A stretch of 64,000 nucleotides of DNA, from positions 1 to 64,000 of the forward strand of contig CALGVA010000055.1 in the NCBI GenBank assembly GCA_937920345.1, read 5' to 3'. Source of the stretch: an uncultured Lachnospiraceae bacterium. Lineage in GTDB: Bacteria; Bacillota; Clostridia; Lachnospirales; Lachnospiraceae. Positions 27,828 through 36,408 of the stretch are shown in pieces (the stretch's first letter is position 1; each line of letters opens with the position of its first letter). Under the pieces are notes generated by a model, which searched no databases, had not been told where the DNA came from, and saw only the letters and a list, made by a program, of their open reading frames with translations. The position numbers and the translations under genes were made by a program.

Positions 27828-28769
27828 TCACTGCCGTTCTTCCGGAAACATCACACAGACCGTAAATATGCCCTCCGCATACTGCGCCGTGATCCGCCCG
27901 CCCATCTGCTCCGTCAGAAGCCTTGCAATAGCAAGCCCGAGCCCGGTAGACTGCGCGGCATTTTCCACGGTATAGAACCTGTCGAACAGCTTTCCGACCC
28001 GGACCTCGTCGAGTGCGGCCGCGTGATTGGCGAACGTGATCTCACCGTTCTCATGCAGACAGACGCGCAGGTCCCCGTCGCTGTACTTCACCGCGTTGCC
28101 GAGTATATTTTCCAGAATACGCGAAAGCGCCCCGGGGATCACACTGCGGATCACTTCCGTCTCCGGCATGGTAATCTGCGGCGTGATCCCCCGCGACTTA
28201 AGCGCTCCGTAATATGCGGAGATGCTCTCCTCCAGAATGCGGTTTAATATCGTTTCTTCATATGCTTTATTCTGCCGCCTGTCACATGACATCTTTGTCA
28301 TATTTTTCGTATCTTCCATACCGTCAACCGGAAGCGCCACGGCATACACGAGCAGTTCTTCCGTCAGGCGTTTCAGACTTTGCGTCCGCTCTTTAATAAT
28401 CTCCAGATACCGCTGTGCCGCCTCTGACATTTCCTCCCCCTCAAGCAGTTCCAGATAACCGCAGACGGCAGTCAGCGGCGTCCTGATGTCGTGAGAAACA
28501 TTGGTGATATTCTCCTGCAAAGCAAGCGTACCCTGTTCATACTTCTGCCTTCTTGCACGCAGACGCCGCAGATCCGCATTGACCGCGTCCGCCAGTGCGC
28601 ACATTTCCCTGTCACGACTGTCGATTGCAATTAGCGTATTTGTTTCCGTCTCAAGTTTTTCTGTGATGTCTTGCCGGATCTCCCGCGCCGCCCTGCGCAT
28701 TGTCATTATTTTCCATAACAGCAGAAGGAGGAGCACAACCAGCACGCCGCATATCATCTCAAGCCACAC
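27828..28769 (-). CDS. Sensor histidine kinase of the second ABC-linked two-component system
   Basis: A 313-residue kinase with one N-terminal membrane helix (about 4-22) and no recognisable sensor or HAMP domain. The H-box NVSHDIRTPLTA contains His93, and the ATP domain shows ILGNAVKYS and GLGLAIARLL. A DLRVCLHENGEITFANHA stretch replaces the usual G1-like region, so the catalytic domain is short. It is the last gene of the run response regulator, ATPase, permease, kinase. It resembles kinases of lantibiotic/bacitracin-type immunity clusters, but the signal is unknown. Confidence 0.87.
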   Translation of the reverse strand: MWLEMICGVLVVLLLLLLWKIMTMRRAAREIRQDITEKLETETNTLIAIDSRDREMCALADAVNADLRRLRARRQKYEQGTLALQENITNVSHDIRTPLTAVCGYLELLEGEEMSEAAQRYLEIIKERTQSLKRLTEELLVYAVALPVDGMEDTKNMTKMSCDRRQNKAYEETILNRILEESISAYYGALKSRGITPQITMPETEVIRSVIPGALSRILENILGNAVKYSDGDLRVCLHENGEITFANHAAALDEVRVGKLFDRFYTVENAAQSTGLGLAIARLLTEQMGGRITAQYAEGIFTVCVMFPEERQ

Positions 28770-28841
28770 TTTCCTGCCTCCTCCTTATATTTTTAATCCA
28801 GCACGCCTGTTTATATTAATAACACTCGTTTTCTCAAAGCG

Positions 28842-29687
28842 TTACCTGATATCCTTTTCCTTGAATATCCAAATCCCCGCAGCGGTAAAGACAAGCGCTA
28901 TTCCCGCCATACCGGCCGGCTGTTTCACAGAGTATTCCACATCGCTATTCATGACCTCCATCACCTGACAGGAAGGCAGGATCAGTTTCGCCCGCTCATA
29001 CAGTTCCCGCTTTTCTCCGGACAGATATCTCGAATTATAAACGATTGTCTCTACGGTTACCATCTCTCCGGACGCGTCCTGCACCTCCTCGAGACGCACC
29101 ACATATTCCGGCATCTCAAGATATTGCACAACCACGATTCCTGCTGCCAGAATCAGCATGGCGAGCACCATGCTGACGATTCCCGTCCGTGCCGTATTCA
29201 TATCCACCATGACGACAAACACCAGAATCGCCGTATACGCTATCAGAATAAACAGTGACATGACAACGCCCCAGCCGGGCTTCCAGATCCCGCTTATCGT
29301 CTCTCTGCCAACCAGAATAACACCTGTCACTATAGACATTGTGCAGTAAACCGCCATCATGATGACCGCCGCCGCATAGCACACCAGCAGATTCGCTACA
29401 TAGATATGAAACCGCGAATGCCCTGCGGCTATCTTATTTCTGATGGTACCGCCGGCATACTCTGTTCCGATGTAAAAGGAAACAAAAATCGCCAATACGA
29501 AACCGATCGGCAAAAGCCCGCCGAAAAAGCCAAGATTCCAGTTCGTGTATGCCTTATGCTTCACATAAATCGTAATGTACACGTCCCTGTAGAAGAAAAT
29601 ACAGTAGCCGATCATAAAAAGTGATAACCCGTAGAAAATTTTACTCCTCCACAGTCTCGCAAAATTGGCGGAAAGTAATCTATTCAT
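28842..29687 (-). CDS. ABC-2 type transporter permease
   Basis: A 281-residue, six-helix ABC-2 permease starting at the ATG at 29687 (MNRLLSANFARLWRSKIFYG), 6 nt after GGAGGTG. The start overlaps the ATPase stop by 8 nt, so the genes are coupled. FYIGTEYAGGTIRNKIAAGHS is the conserved cytoplasmic loop of BcrB/lantibiotic-immunity style permeases. A roughly 60-residue outside loop before the last helix is rich in Glu and Tyr. With the ATPase it would export or expel a hydrophobic compound or peptide. Confidence 0.87.
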   Translation of the reverse strand: MNRLLSANFARLWRSKIFYGLSLFMIGYCIFFYRDVYITIYVKHKAYTNWNLGFFGGLLPIGFVLAIFVSFYIGTEYAGGTIRNKIAAGHSRFHIYVANLLVCYAAAVIMMAVYCTMSIVTGVILVGRETISGIWKPGWGVVMSLFILIAYTAILVFVVMVDMNTARTGIVSMVLAMLILAAGIVVVQYLEMPEYVVRLEEVQDASGEMVTVETIVYNSRYLSGEKRELYERAKLILPSCQVMEVMNSDVEYSVKQPAGMAGIALVFTAAGIWIFKEKDIR

Positions 29688-30594
29688 ATACCGCACCTCC
29701 CACCAGCTTGACATAATAGCTTTCCAGACTCTCATCCTGCTCCCTGTAAGAAAGCACTTCACAGTGTTCCTGCGCCAGCATTAACACCAGTTCCGTCACG
29801 CTCATATCTGCGTAGATCTCCGCCTCCGTCTCCGAGAGCATCTGGTATGCAAGCTTTCTCTCGTGCAGCACACGGGCAAGCACCCCCGCACGGTCCACTT
29901 CGATGCGGACACATTTCCTGCACGCCGCTTCCATCTCCTGCGCGCTGATTTCCCGAACGATACGCCCCTTGTCAATAAAGCCATAGTGCGTTGCCAGCCT
30001 GGAAAGTTCGTCCAGAATATGGCTGGAAATCAGAATCGTAATCTGGCGCTCCCTGTTCAGCTTCAGAATCAGTTCCCTGATCTCTATGATCCCCTGCGGG
30101 TCCAGCCCGTTGATCGGTTCATCCAGAATCAGAAAGTCCGGGCTGCCTGCCAGTGCGATGGCAATGCCAAGTCTCTGGCGCATCCCCAGGGAAAAGTTTT
30201 TCGCCTTCTTCTTCCCTGTGTCTGCAAGGCCGACAAGTTCCAGCAGTTCACCGATCCCCTCATAAGACGGCAGCCCCAGCATCCGGTACTGTATTTTCAG
30301 ATTCTCCACCGCCGTCATGTCCGGATATATGGCGGGCGTCTCCACGATCGCGCCCATCCTCCCCCGCGCTTTCCCAATCGCCCTGTCCGTGTCCTTAACC
30401 CCGTACAGCGCATATTCTCCCGAGGTCTGCTTCTGCAATCCACAAACCAGCCGGATCAAAGTCGTCTTTCCCGCACCGTTCTTCCCTACAAAACCGTATA
30501 TCGAGCCTCTGGGGACGTGCATGGACAGATGATCCAGCGCCATATCGTGTTTATACCGCTTACACAGCGCCTTCGTCGTCAGACAATATTCCAT
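29680..30594 (-). CDS. ABC transporter ATP-binding protein (BcrA-like)
   Basis: A 304-residue ATPase starting at the ATG at 30594 behind GGAGG. Walker A is GKNGAGKTT (37-45), the signature is SLGMRQRLG and Walker B LILDEP, with ISSHILDEL as the H-loop. The C-terminal 80 residues carry the extra domain typical of ABC-2 drug and lantibiotic-immunity ATPases. It is 120 nt downstream of the response-regulator gene, with the triple GTTAAG box in between, so it probably has its own regulated promoter. Confidence 0.92.
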   Translation of the reverse strand: MEYCLTTKALCKRYKHDMALDHLSMHVPRGSIYGFVGKNGAGKTTLIRLVCGLQKQTSGEYALYGVKDTDRAIGKARGRMGAIVETPAIYPDMTAVENLKIQYRMLGLPSYEGIGELLELVGLADTGKKKAKNFSLGMRQRLGIAIALAGSPDFLILDEPINGLDPQGIIEIRELILKLNRERQITILISSHILDELSRLATHYGFIDKGRIVREISAQEMEAACRKCVRIEVDRAGVLARVLHERKLAYQMLSETEAEIYADMSVTELVLMLAQEHCEVLSYREQDESLESYYVKLVGGAVYE

Positions 30595-30689
30595 AACGTT
30601 TTCCTCCTGCTTTTCTAACCGCACCGTCCTTCCGGGCAGGCCTCCCCGGCATGTAAACCGTGCTGTTTTCATAACCGTAACAGAGAAAC

Positions 30690-30719
30690 GTTAAGAAAAC
30701 GGTTAAGAAAAACGTTAAG
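30690..30719. promoter_or_regulatory. Triple direct-repeat operator (GTTAAG x3, 12-bp period)
   Basis: GTTAAG occurs at 30690-30695, 30702-30707 and 30714-30719, starts exactly 12 bp apart, with AT-rich 6-nt spacers. It lies immediately after the response-regulator gene (the third box overlaps its stop codon) and 95 nt before the ATPase start. Direct repeats one helical turn apart are the usual site for OmpR-family regulators; GTTAAG-N6-GTTAA is the pattern known for SaeR. Confidence 0.75.
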
Positions 30720-31590
30720 ATTTCATCTTGAACCCGATGCCCCAGACAGCCTCTATATATTCCCCTTCACTGTCTCCTGCTTCCCGCAGCTTTTTGCGCA
30801 GATTGCTGACATGTACCTTCAGCGAACTCTCCATGCAGTCGGGCGTGTCCATGCTGATCCGGTCTAAAAGCGCCGACTTGGTGATGACCTGCGTCGGATT
30901 TAACATCAATGTCTTTAAAATGGCGTATTCCGTCTTCGTCAGCCGGACCGTCTGTTCACCGATCGTAACAGTGTGCATGGTCATTGACAGCCGGATATCA
31001 CCACACTGCAGTATGTCCTCTGCCAAGCATACGTCATTGCCGCATCTTCCACCGTCCTGTTTTACTGTTTCCTGCAGTCCTGCCGGTTTTTCGTTTGTGT
31101 GATAACAATCGTTATTTCTATTATTCCGGAGCTGCACCGCAATCCGCGCCAGAAGTTCCCTGCCCTCAAAAGGCTTCGTAATATAGTCCGCTGCGCCATT
31201 CATGAGAAGCTGTACTTTATCGTCTATCCCGGCTTTGGCGCTGACTACGATCACCGGTATCCCCGACAGCTTCGCAAGCAGTTCTTCTCCCGTTATACCG
31301 GGCAGCATCAGATCCAGCAGAACCAGATCCGGCACCGTCTCCGGCGCCCCGCCGCCCGTTCCCGAAAACAGATGCTCACACTGTCCCGCCGCCTGCTGTC
31401 GATCACCGTCCTGTCGTCTGAGATGCTCCATCAGCAGAACCGCTTCTGTCCCGGAATAAGCGCGCATAACGCCGTAGCCCTCTCGCGTCAGCAGTTCTTC
31501 CAGCATATTACCGATATCCGCGTCATCATCTATTACAAGTATATTGTGTTTCCTGTTTCGTACTTCCAATCCCTGTCGCCCTCTCCGCAC
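30715..31590 (-). CDS. OmpR-family response regulator with an enlarged receiver domain
   Basis: Up to 291 residues. The start is uncertain: GTG at 31590 behind GGGAAG, or TTG at 31569 behind GGAGAGG; both lie inside the 3' end of the NYN gene. The receiver has DDD at 21-23, phosphoacceptor Asp93 (LVLLDLMLPG) and Lys139. A hydrophilic insertion of roughly 28 residues (about 58-86) lies before the phosphoacceptor strand, which is unusual. A second long linker (about 155-185) precedes the winged helix, which ends AVWGIGFKMKS. It probably controls the ABC genes through the GTTAAG boxes. Confidence 0.88.
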   Translation of the reverse strand: MRRGRQGLEVRNRKHNILVIDDDADIGNMLEELLTREGYGVMRAYSGTEAVLLMEHLRRQDGDRQQAAGQCEHLFSGTGGGAPETVPDLVLLDLMLPGITGEELLAKLSGIPVIVVSAKAGIDDKVQLLMNGAADYITKPFEGRELLARIAVQLRNNRNNDCYHTNEKPAGLQETVKQDGGRCGNDVCLAEDILQCGDIRLSMTMHTVTIGEQTVRLTKTEYAILKTLMLNPTQVITKSALLDRISMDTPDCMESSLKVHVSNLRKKLREAGDSEGEYIEAVWGIGFKMKS

Positions 31591-32675
31591 ATATCTTCCC
31601 GTTTTTCCACAGCGCTTTCCGGTCTCTCCGCCGCATCCTCCTGCTTCTCCACAGCACTTTTCTTTTTCTCAGGAATCCTTACTTTGCGCGCATTGATATC
31701 CCCATAGAGTTCCAGTTCCGGTATCGCCTGCAGGAACTTGGTAAACTGTGAATAACCGTAGTTCTTCGGCTTAAAGCGCTTGTATTTGCCATGTACGACA
31801 TTACTCAGTTCACTCACGCGCATCCCTTTACTGCCTGCTTTCTTCACTGCGGCTCTGATATAATCCGTGATCTCCTCCTCACTCTCCCTGTTTTCTCTGA
31901 TCTCCACGTTGACTCTGGTGTTATTCTTCACCAGTTTCAGACTCGGAATCTCTTCCAGGAAACGGGATAACAGGCTGTACCCGTAATTTCTCACGTCAAA
32001 ATCAGGATATTTATTGAGCAGTCTGCTGCCAATTTCTCCAAGTCCGGTTTCTTTATCCTTGTTTTCATTCTCTGTAATGATATTGATAATGGCGCTCTCG
32101 ATGACTTCCTTGCTGATCGACGTGGATTCCTTTGCCTCTGCCTTCGCCTCTGCCTTTTTGTTCTTGCCGTTCTTGCCGGACGATGCGGCTGCTCCCTGCG
32201 CCGCTCCTTTTGAAGACTCCTGCTCGTCCTGCAGATCATCCTCGTCAATCAGATTCTCTAACACCGTGAACTGAGAGCAGGCCGTACGGAAAGACCGGGG
32301 CGTCTTCTCCTCACCCATGCCTACCACCAGCATACCGGACTCCCGCAGTCTGCTCGCGAGACGGGTGAAATCACCGTCACTGGAAACAATACAGAACCCG
32401 TCCACATTGCCGGTATAGAGAATATCCATGGCATCGATGATCAGCGTGGAATCCGTGGCGTTCTTCCCCACCGTGTTGCAAAACTGCTGCATCGGCGTAA
32501 TGGAATTCTCCATCAGCTTATTCTTCCACCCCTTCGCCTGCGTGCTTGTCCAGTCACCGTATGCTCTTCTGTAAGTCACGATCCCGTGCTTCGTCATCTC
32601 GTCCATAATCGCAGAGATATACTTCGCCGAAATATTATCCGTGTCGATCAGTATCGCAAATCTCTTGTCCTCCAT
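31533..32675 (-). CDS. NYN-domain protein with two OST-HTH/LOTUS domains
   Basis: A 380-residue protein. The NYN (PIN-like) nuclease domain is at about 1-145: AILIDTDNISAKY gives the first acidic site, ATDSTLIIDAMDIL and IVSSDGDFTRLASRLRESG the others, all conserved. An Ala/Lys/Glu-rich linker (about 150-185) leads to two OST-HTH/LOTUS modules (about 190-260 and 270-335), each with a YGYSxxxxFL pattern (RNYGYSLLSRFLEEIP, KNYGYSQFTKFLQAIP). Such proteins bind and probably cut RNA. The last 45 residues are charged. Its 3' end overlaps the response-regulator gene by up to 58 nt. Confidence 0.9.
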   Translation of the reverse strand: MEDKRFAILIDTDNISAKYISAIMDEMTKHGIVTYRRAYGDWTSTQAKGWKNKLMENSITPMQQFCNTVGKNATDSTLIIDAMDILYTGNVDGFCIVSSDGDFTRLASRLRESGMLVVGMGEEKTPRSFRTACSQFTVLENLIDEDDLQDEQESSKGAAQGAAASSGKNGKNKKAEAKAEAKESTSISKEVIESAIINIITENENKDKETGLGEIGSRLLNKYPDFDVRNYGYSLLSRFLEEIPSLKLVKNNTRVNVEIRENRESEEEITDYIRAAVKKAGSKGMRVSELSNVVHGKYKRFKPKNYGYSQFTKFLQAIPELELYGDINARKVRIPEKKKSAVEKQEDAAERPESAVEKREDMCGEGDRDWKYETGNTIYL

Positions 32676-32870
32676 GTGTGATAATTCCTTTCTTTATATA
32701 GATGTAAAATAGACTGTCCGTCTGTTCGGATTTTATTGTATGTATTCTATGTCCTATAGCTTCTGTCTTCGCAAAGCCTGTTGAAAACCACCCGTTTTTA
32801 TATCAGATGATATTTTTGCTGCATTCATGTTCTGTTTGTACGCTCCGTGTTAAATCACGATTTACTCTTT

Positions 32871-33005
32871 TTATTTCGCTCGTTTCTTCTGTTTCGTTCC
32901 TATTGCCTTCCTGACGATAACACCCGTTCCTTTTACTTCCTCATTCTCCTGCCGTAACTGATTCACAATGAAAATTTCGCCTGCCGCCTCAAAGGTAACA
33001 CTCAA
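32871..33005 (-). CDS. Possible 44-residue basic protein
   Basis: Within the 527-nt gap 32676-33202 an open frame runs from a TTG at 33005 to a TAA at 32871-32873. It encodes VTFEAAGEIFIVNQL followed by a Lys/Arg-rich tail ending KKRAK. Composition looks protein-like, but there is no good ribosome binding site and the TTG start is weak. It could be a decayed 3' gene fragment. The rest of the gap holds the NYN leader and one hairpin. Confidence 0.25.
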   Translation of the reverse strand: MSVTFEAAGEIFIVNQLRQENEEVKGTGVIVRKAIGTKQKKRAK

Positions 33006-33121
33006 AATTTATTTTTTTCCAAATCAACAGGATTTCCTTTGATTGCTGGTGTTATTCCTATTATACAACTCTTCTTTTTCGCGTATTTCAGCCGTTTTCC
33101 GCATATGTTCCATATGATATC

Positions 33122-33153
33122 AAATCCCTTGAAATATAAATTCCAAGGGATTT
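33122..33153. terminator. Hairpin after the cytidylate-kinase-like gene
   Basis: AAATCCCTTG (33122-33131) pairs perfectly with CAAGGGATTT (33144-33153) around a 12-nt AT loop, about 50 nt past the gene's stop. It has only a short T-run on the plus side and none on the minus side, so it may be a weak terminator or an mRNA-stabilising end. Confidence 0.5.
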
Positions 33154-33202
33154 TGTCTCTCGTGCCATGCCTGCAGATCGTTTTGTGTTCCTCACACTAC
33201 GA

Positions 33203-33838
33203 TCATTCGCCATGCTCATTTTGTTTCATCTTCACATACTCTTTGATCAGCTTCACGCAATTATCCCAGCCGGTTTTAGAGCTGTTAAACGTTAAATCAT
33301 AATTTAATGGATCTCTCCAGTTCTTTCCTCGTGTATAATACTTATAATAATCCGCCCGATACTTATCTGTCTTATGCACCAGTTCTTTGGCTCTGCTCTC
33401 CGACACCTGCATTCTATCCATAACAGTCGATATACAGTCGCTCTCCGGCGCTTCCACATAGACGCTGATTACATTCGGTCTGTCCCGCAGGACATAATCC
33501 GCACACTTGCCGATCACCACGAAAGATTCCGTCTTCGCCAGTTCCCGTATGATTTCCGACTGAATGTTAAACAGGTTGATATCGGATGTGAACTCCTTAT
33601 CGCTGGGTTCTACCACATAAGTATAAGGAATCTTCATCAGATGTTTCATGGCATAACTGCCGCGCAGCTTCTCGTCTACCTCTGCAAACAACTGTTTATT
33701 GATGCCACTGTACTCCGACGCCATGTCAATTAACTGTTTCGAATAGCACGGGATTCCCAGTTCCTCCGCAAGCTGACTGCCTATTGCCTTACCGCCGCTT
33801 CCGAATCCTCTTGCAATCGTAATCACATAATTCTCCAT
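33203..33838 (-). CDS. Cytidylate kinase-like family protein
   Basis: A 211-residue P-loop kinase-like protein. The nucleotide loop is ARGFGSGGKAIG (about 9-20), followed by GIPCYSKQLIDMAS, the pattern of the cytidylate_kin_2 family rather than canonical Cmk. VVIGKCADYVLRDRPNVISV and the Arg-rich lid DKYRADYYKYYTRGKNW are present. Substrate is unproven. The gene has its own GGAGGG ribosome binding site and stands 218 nt after the symporter stop; that gap contains TAGAAT and AT-rich sequence but no gene. Confidence 0.85.
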   Translation of the reverse strand: MENYVITIARGFGSGGKAIGSQLAEELGIPCYSKQLIDMASEYSGINKQLFAEVDEKLRGSYAMKHLMKIPYTYVVEPSDKEFTSDINLFNIQSEIIRELAKTESFVVIGKCADYVLRDRPNVISVYVEAPESDCISTVMDRMQVSESRAKELVHKTDKYRADYYKYYTRGKNWRDPLNYDLTFNSSKTGWDNCVKLIKEYVKMKQNEHGE

Positions 33839-34056
33839 ATGCCTCGCCCTCCTGATCCGTTATAAGGTATCCGCAACGACTCCTGCACTGCCGGACAGCA
33901 GATGCAGTATGCCCCGAATCTTGTTTTCTATCCTTATTCTACCATATCGGAAGCATTCCTTGTAGTATAAATTTCGCAAGGAAACATGCAAAGAATGCGA
34001 TATCCGGCGTGAATGTAAATCGTAACATGCGCTGATCCGCGGTTTCCCGTACAGAG

Positions 34057-35415
34057 TTACCGGATCAGCCCTTTTATGATTAAGAATATAAGCAGAATCG
34101 GCAGAATATATGTCACATAGATCCTGATTCCCTTCGGAATCTTCATCCCTTCACCGATATTGGCTTCCTCCCGATACTTGTCAAAGCCCCAGCCGAACCG
34201 CGTCACGCAGAACAGCAGATAACAGAGCGATCCGATCGGCAGAATCACATTACTGACTGCAAAGTCCTCTAAATCCAGCACCGTACTTCCCTCTCCCAGC
34301 GGTTGGAATGCGGACCACACATTGTACCCGAGGGCACACGGCGTAGACAGCAGGATCAGCGCCGCCAGATTAATCAGACAGGCTTTCTTCCGGCTCCAGT
34401 GAAACAGATCCATGCAGCAGGAAATAATATTTTCAAATACCGCCAGAATCGTCGAAAATGCCGCAAAAGTCATAAATACAAAGAATAATGTTCCCCAGAC
34501 ACGTCCACCCGGCATACTGTTAAATACATTCGGCAGCGTGATAAAAATCAGACTTGGTCCCATGTCCGGATTGATTCCGAAAGCGAAACAGCTCGGAAAA
34601 ATAATAAGCCCTGACACAATCGCCACAAAAGTGTCCAGAATCGCTATATTTACCGACTCCCCGAGCAGTGTATGGTGTTTATCAATATAACTGCCAAAGA
34701 TCGCCATAGCACCGATTCCGAGGCTTAGCGTAAAGAACGCCTGATTCATAGCTGCTGTTATTGTATCCCAGATTCCCACTTGCGCCATTCTCTCGAAGTC
34801 AGGAAGCAGGTAGAATTTTAACCCCTCCATGCCTCCCTCCAGCGTCAGGCTGTGTACCGCCAGAACAACGATGATGATCAGCAGCAGACTCATCATGACC
34901 TTCGTAATCCGCTCCACACCTTTTTGTAATCCCATAGAACAGATCAGTATGCCTGCCGCAACAATGATGATCATTACCGTCATAAGCACCGCGGGGCTGT
35001 CCAGCATTTCCTGAAACATGCCGCCTACCTGCGCGGAATCCTTACCGGTAAATTTACCTGTCAGCATTTGATAGAAATAATACAGCATCCAGCCCGCTAC
35101 GGTGGTGTAGAACATCATCAGCAGGTAGTTGCCTGCCATGCCCAGATACCCGTGCCAATGCCACTTCTGTCCCGATTTCTCCAGTTCCGTATAGCTCTTG
35201 ATAATACTTTTCCTGCTGGCACGCCCGACCGCGAACTCCATCGTCATCACCGGTATGCCCGTGGCAACCAGAAAGAACAGATAGAAGAGCACGAATACGC
35301 CTCCCCCATACAGTCCCGTAATATAAGGAAATCTCCACACGTTTCCGATTCCGATCGCACATCCTGCGGATAGCAAGATAAAGCCCATCCGCGATCCCAA
35401 TTTTTCTCTTTCCAC
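34057..35415 (-). CDS. Sodium-dependent neurotransmitter:sodium symporter (NSS) family transporter
   Basis: A 452-residue LeuT-fold transporter starting at the GTG at 35415 (VEREKLGSRMGFIL), 7 nt after GGAGGG and matching family starts. The helix 1 signature SAGCAIGIGNVWRFPYI is intact. About eleven helices are visible, like MhsT/Tyt1-type bacterial members, which lack the twelfth. It would import an amino acid or related amine with sodium. It has its own promoter. Confidence 0.92.
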   Translation of the reverse strand: MEREKLGSRMGFILLSAGCAIGIGNVWRFPYITGLYGGGVFVLFYLFFLVATGIPVMTMEFAVGRASRKSIIKSYTELEKSGQKWHWHGYLGMAGNYLLMMFYTTVAGWMLYYFYQMLTGKFTGKDSAQVGGMFQEMLDSPAVLMTVMIIIVAAGILICSMGLQKGVERITKVMMSLLLIIIVVLAVHSLTLEGGMEGLKFYLLPDFERMAQVGIWDTITAAMNQAFFTLSLGIGAMAIFGSYIDKHHTLLGESVNIAILDTFVAIVSGLIIFPSCFAFGINPDMGPSLIFITLPNVFNSMPGGRVWGTLFFVFMTFAAFSTILAVFENIISCCMDLFHWSRKKACLINLAALILLSTPCALGYNVWSAFQPLGEGSTVLDLEDFAVSNVILPIGSLCYLLFCVTRFGWGFDKYREEANIGEGMKIPKGIRIYVTYILPILLIFLIIKGLIR

Positions 35416-35452
35416 TTCTCGTCCCTCCGTATCCATAATTATAAACAGTCTA

Positions 35453-35481
35453 AGTATAGCATATGAGACGGAATTGTGTAA
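35453..35481 (-). promoter_or_regulatory. Promoter of the NSS transporter gene
   Basis: TTACAC (35476-35481), 17-nt spacer, TATACT (35453-35458) on the minus strand; TATAAT also occurs just downstream. Located 38 nt before the GTG start. Confidence 0.55.
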
Positions 35482-35491
35482 GGTTGAACTG

Positions 35492-36298
35492 TCATATATT
35501 TAGATGTCCTTTGGCAATTCCAAACTTCTTCCCATCCAACAGGTATTTTTTCATTTTACGCTGAAGAGTTGTTCTTTCAGGCAGCCGTTCATCAACCTTT
35601 TCAATACCGGGAAAAATCCATCCCATGTACCATGTTGCCTCATAATCGACAGTATCAATCTCAAACAGGTTCTGAAACGCAATTATATTTGATTCTTCCC
35701 CTAACATTTCCTTCAGTTCGGGCATGAGCATCCAGGTGTCGCATGTCAGCTTAACAGCCTCCCATTCAGGATAATACCTTGTTCTGAATTTATTGAATTC
35801 ATTGATAGACTGCGCAACCGACCTTTTTCCCAAATCTGCATCAGAGGGAATATGAACCGCTATTTCTCTGTCTTTTGCATCGACAAATTCATATTCCAGG
35901 GCTCCTATCCGATATTCATTTAAGGAGATCTGACGGGGAAACCACCACGCCCAGACAAATTTGTAAGTCTGGAAAGTCTGATAGTGCTCCTGCAGAAATC
36001 TGGTGCAGAATTTCATAGTAGCCGCAAATATATCATTTGAGATATTTCGTTTTATATATTCTTCATAAGAATAATCACTGATCATGTTTAATAATTCCCA
36101 AAGAATCTTAATTCCGTCAGGATCATCACCCAATAATTCCTGTAATTCTTTTATCCCTACATCCCATTCATCACGCTTTAATATTTCATTTATGACAGCA
36201 TTCGGAATATGAACCTTTCTGTTTCTGCCATAATGAATAAGCTGCTTTTCGACTTCATACGGAATTTCCAGCATCCTGTACAGTTCAACATTCTCCAT
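35492..36298 (-). CDS. GNAT-like acyltransferase with DUF5596-type N-terminus
   Basis: A 268-residue protein starting at the ATG at 36298 (MENVELYRMLEIPYEV) behind GGGAGAAGG. The helical N-terminal half (EVEKQLIHYGRNRKVHIPNA, WDVGIKELQELLGDDPDG) and the C-terminal GNAT_C region (EYEFVDAKDREIAVHIPSDA, WFPRQISLNEYRIGALEYEF) match Clostridial proteins annotated as acyltransferase domain-containing. No catalytic residue can be named. Its coding sequence is visibly more AT-rich than its neighbours, which may indicate separate ancestry. Confidence 0.75.
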   Translation of the reverse strand: MENVELYRMLEIPYEVEKQLIHYGRNRKVHIPNAVINEILKRDEWDVGIKELQELLGDDPDGIKILWELLNMISDYSYEEYIKRNISNDIFAATMKFCTRFLQEHYQTFQTYKFVWAWWFPRQISLNEYRIGALEYEFVDAKDREIAVHIPSDADLGKRSVAQSINEFNKFRTRYYPEWEAVKLTCDTWMLMPELKEMLGEESNIIAFQNLFEIDTVDYEATWYMGWIFPGIEKVDERLPERTTLQRKMKKYLLDGKKFGIAKGHLNI

Positions 36299-36408
36299 CA
36301 AACCTTCTCCCGATTCTAATTGATCAGCCATTCTAATACATACATTATAGCACTCATATGCGGGTTTTCTATCATCCACCCGTTCCGTACGAAACGGTCG
36401 GTCTCATC

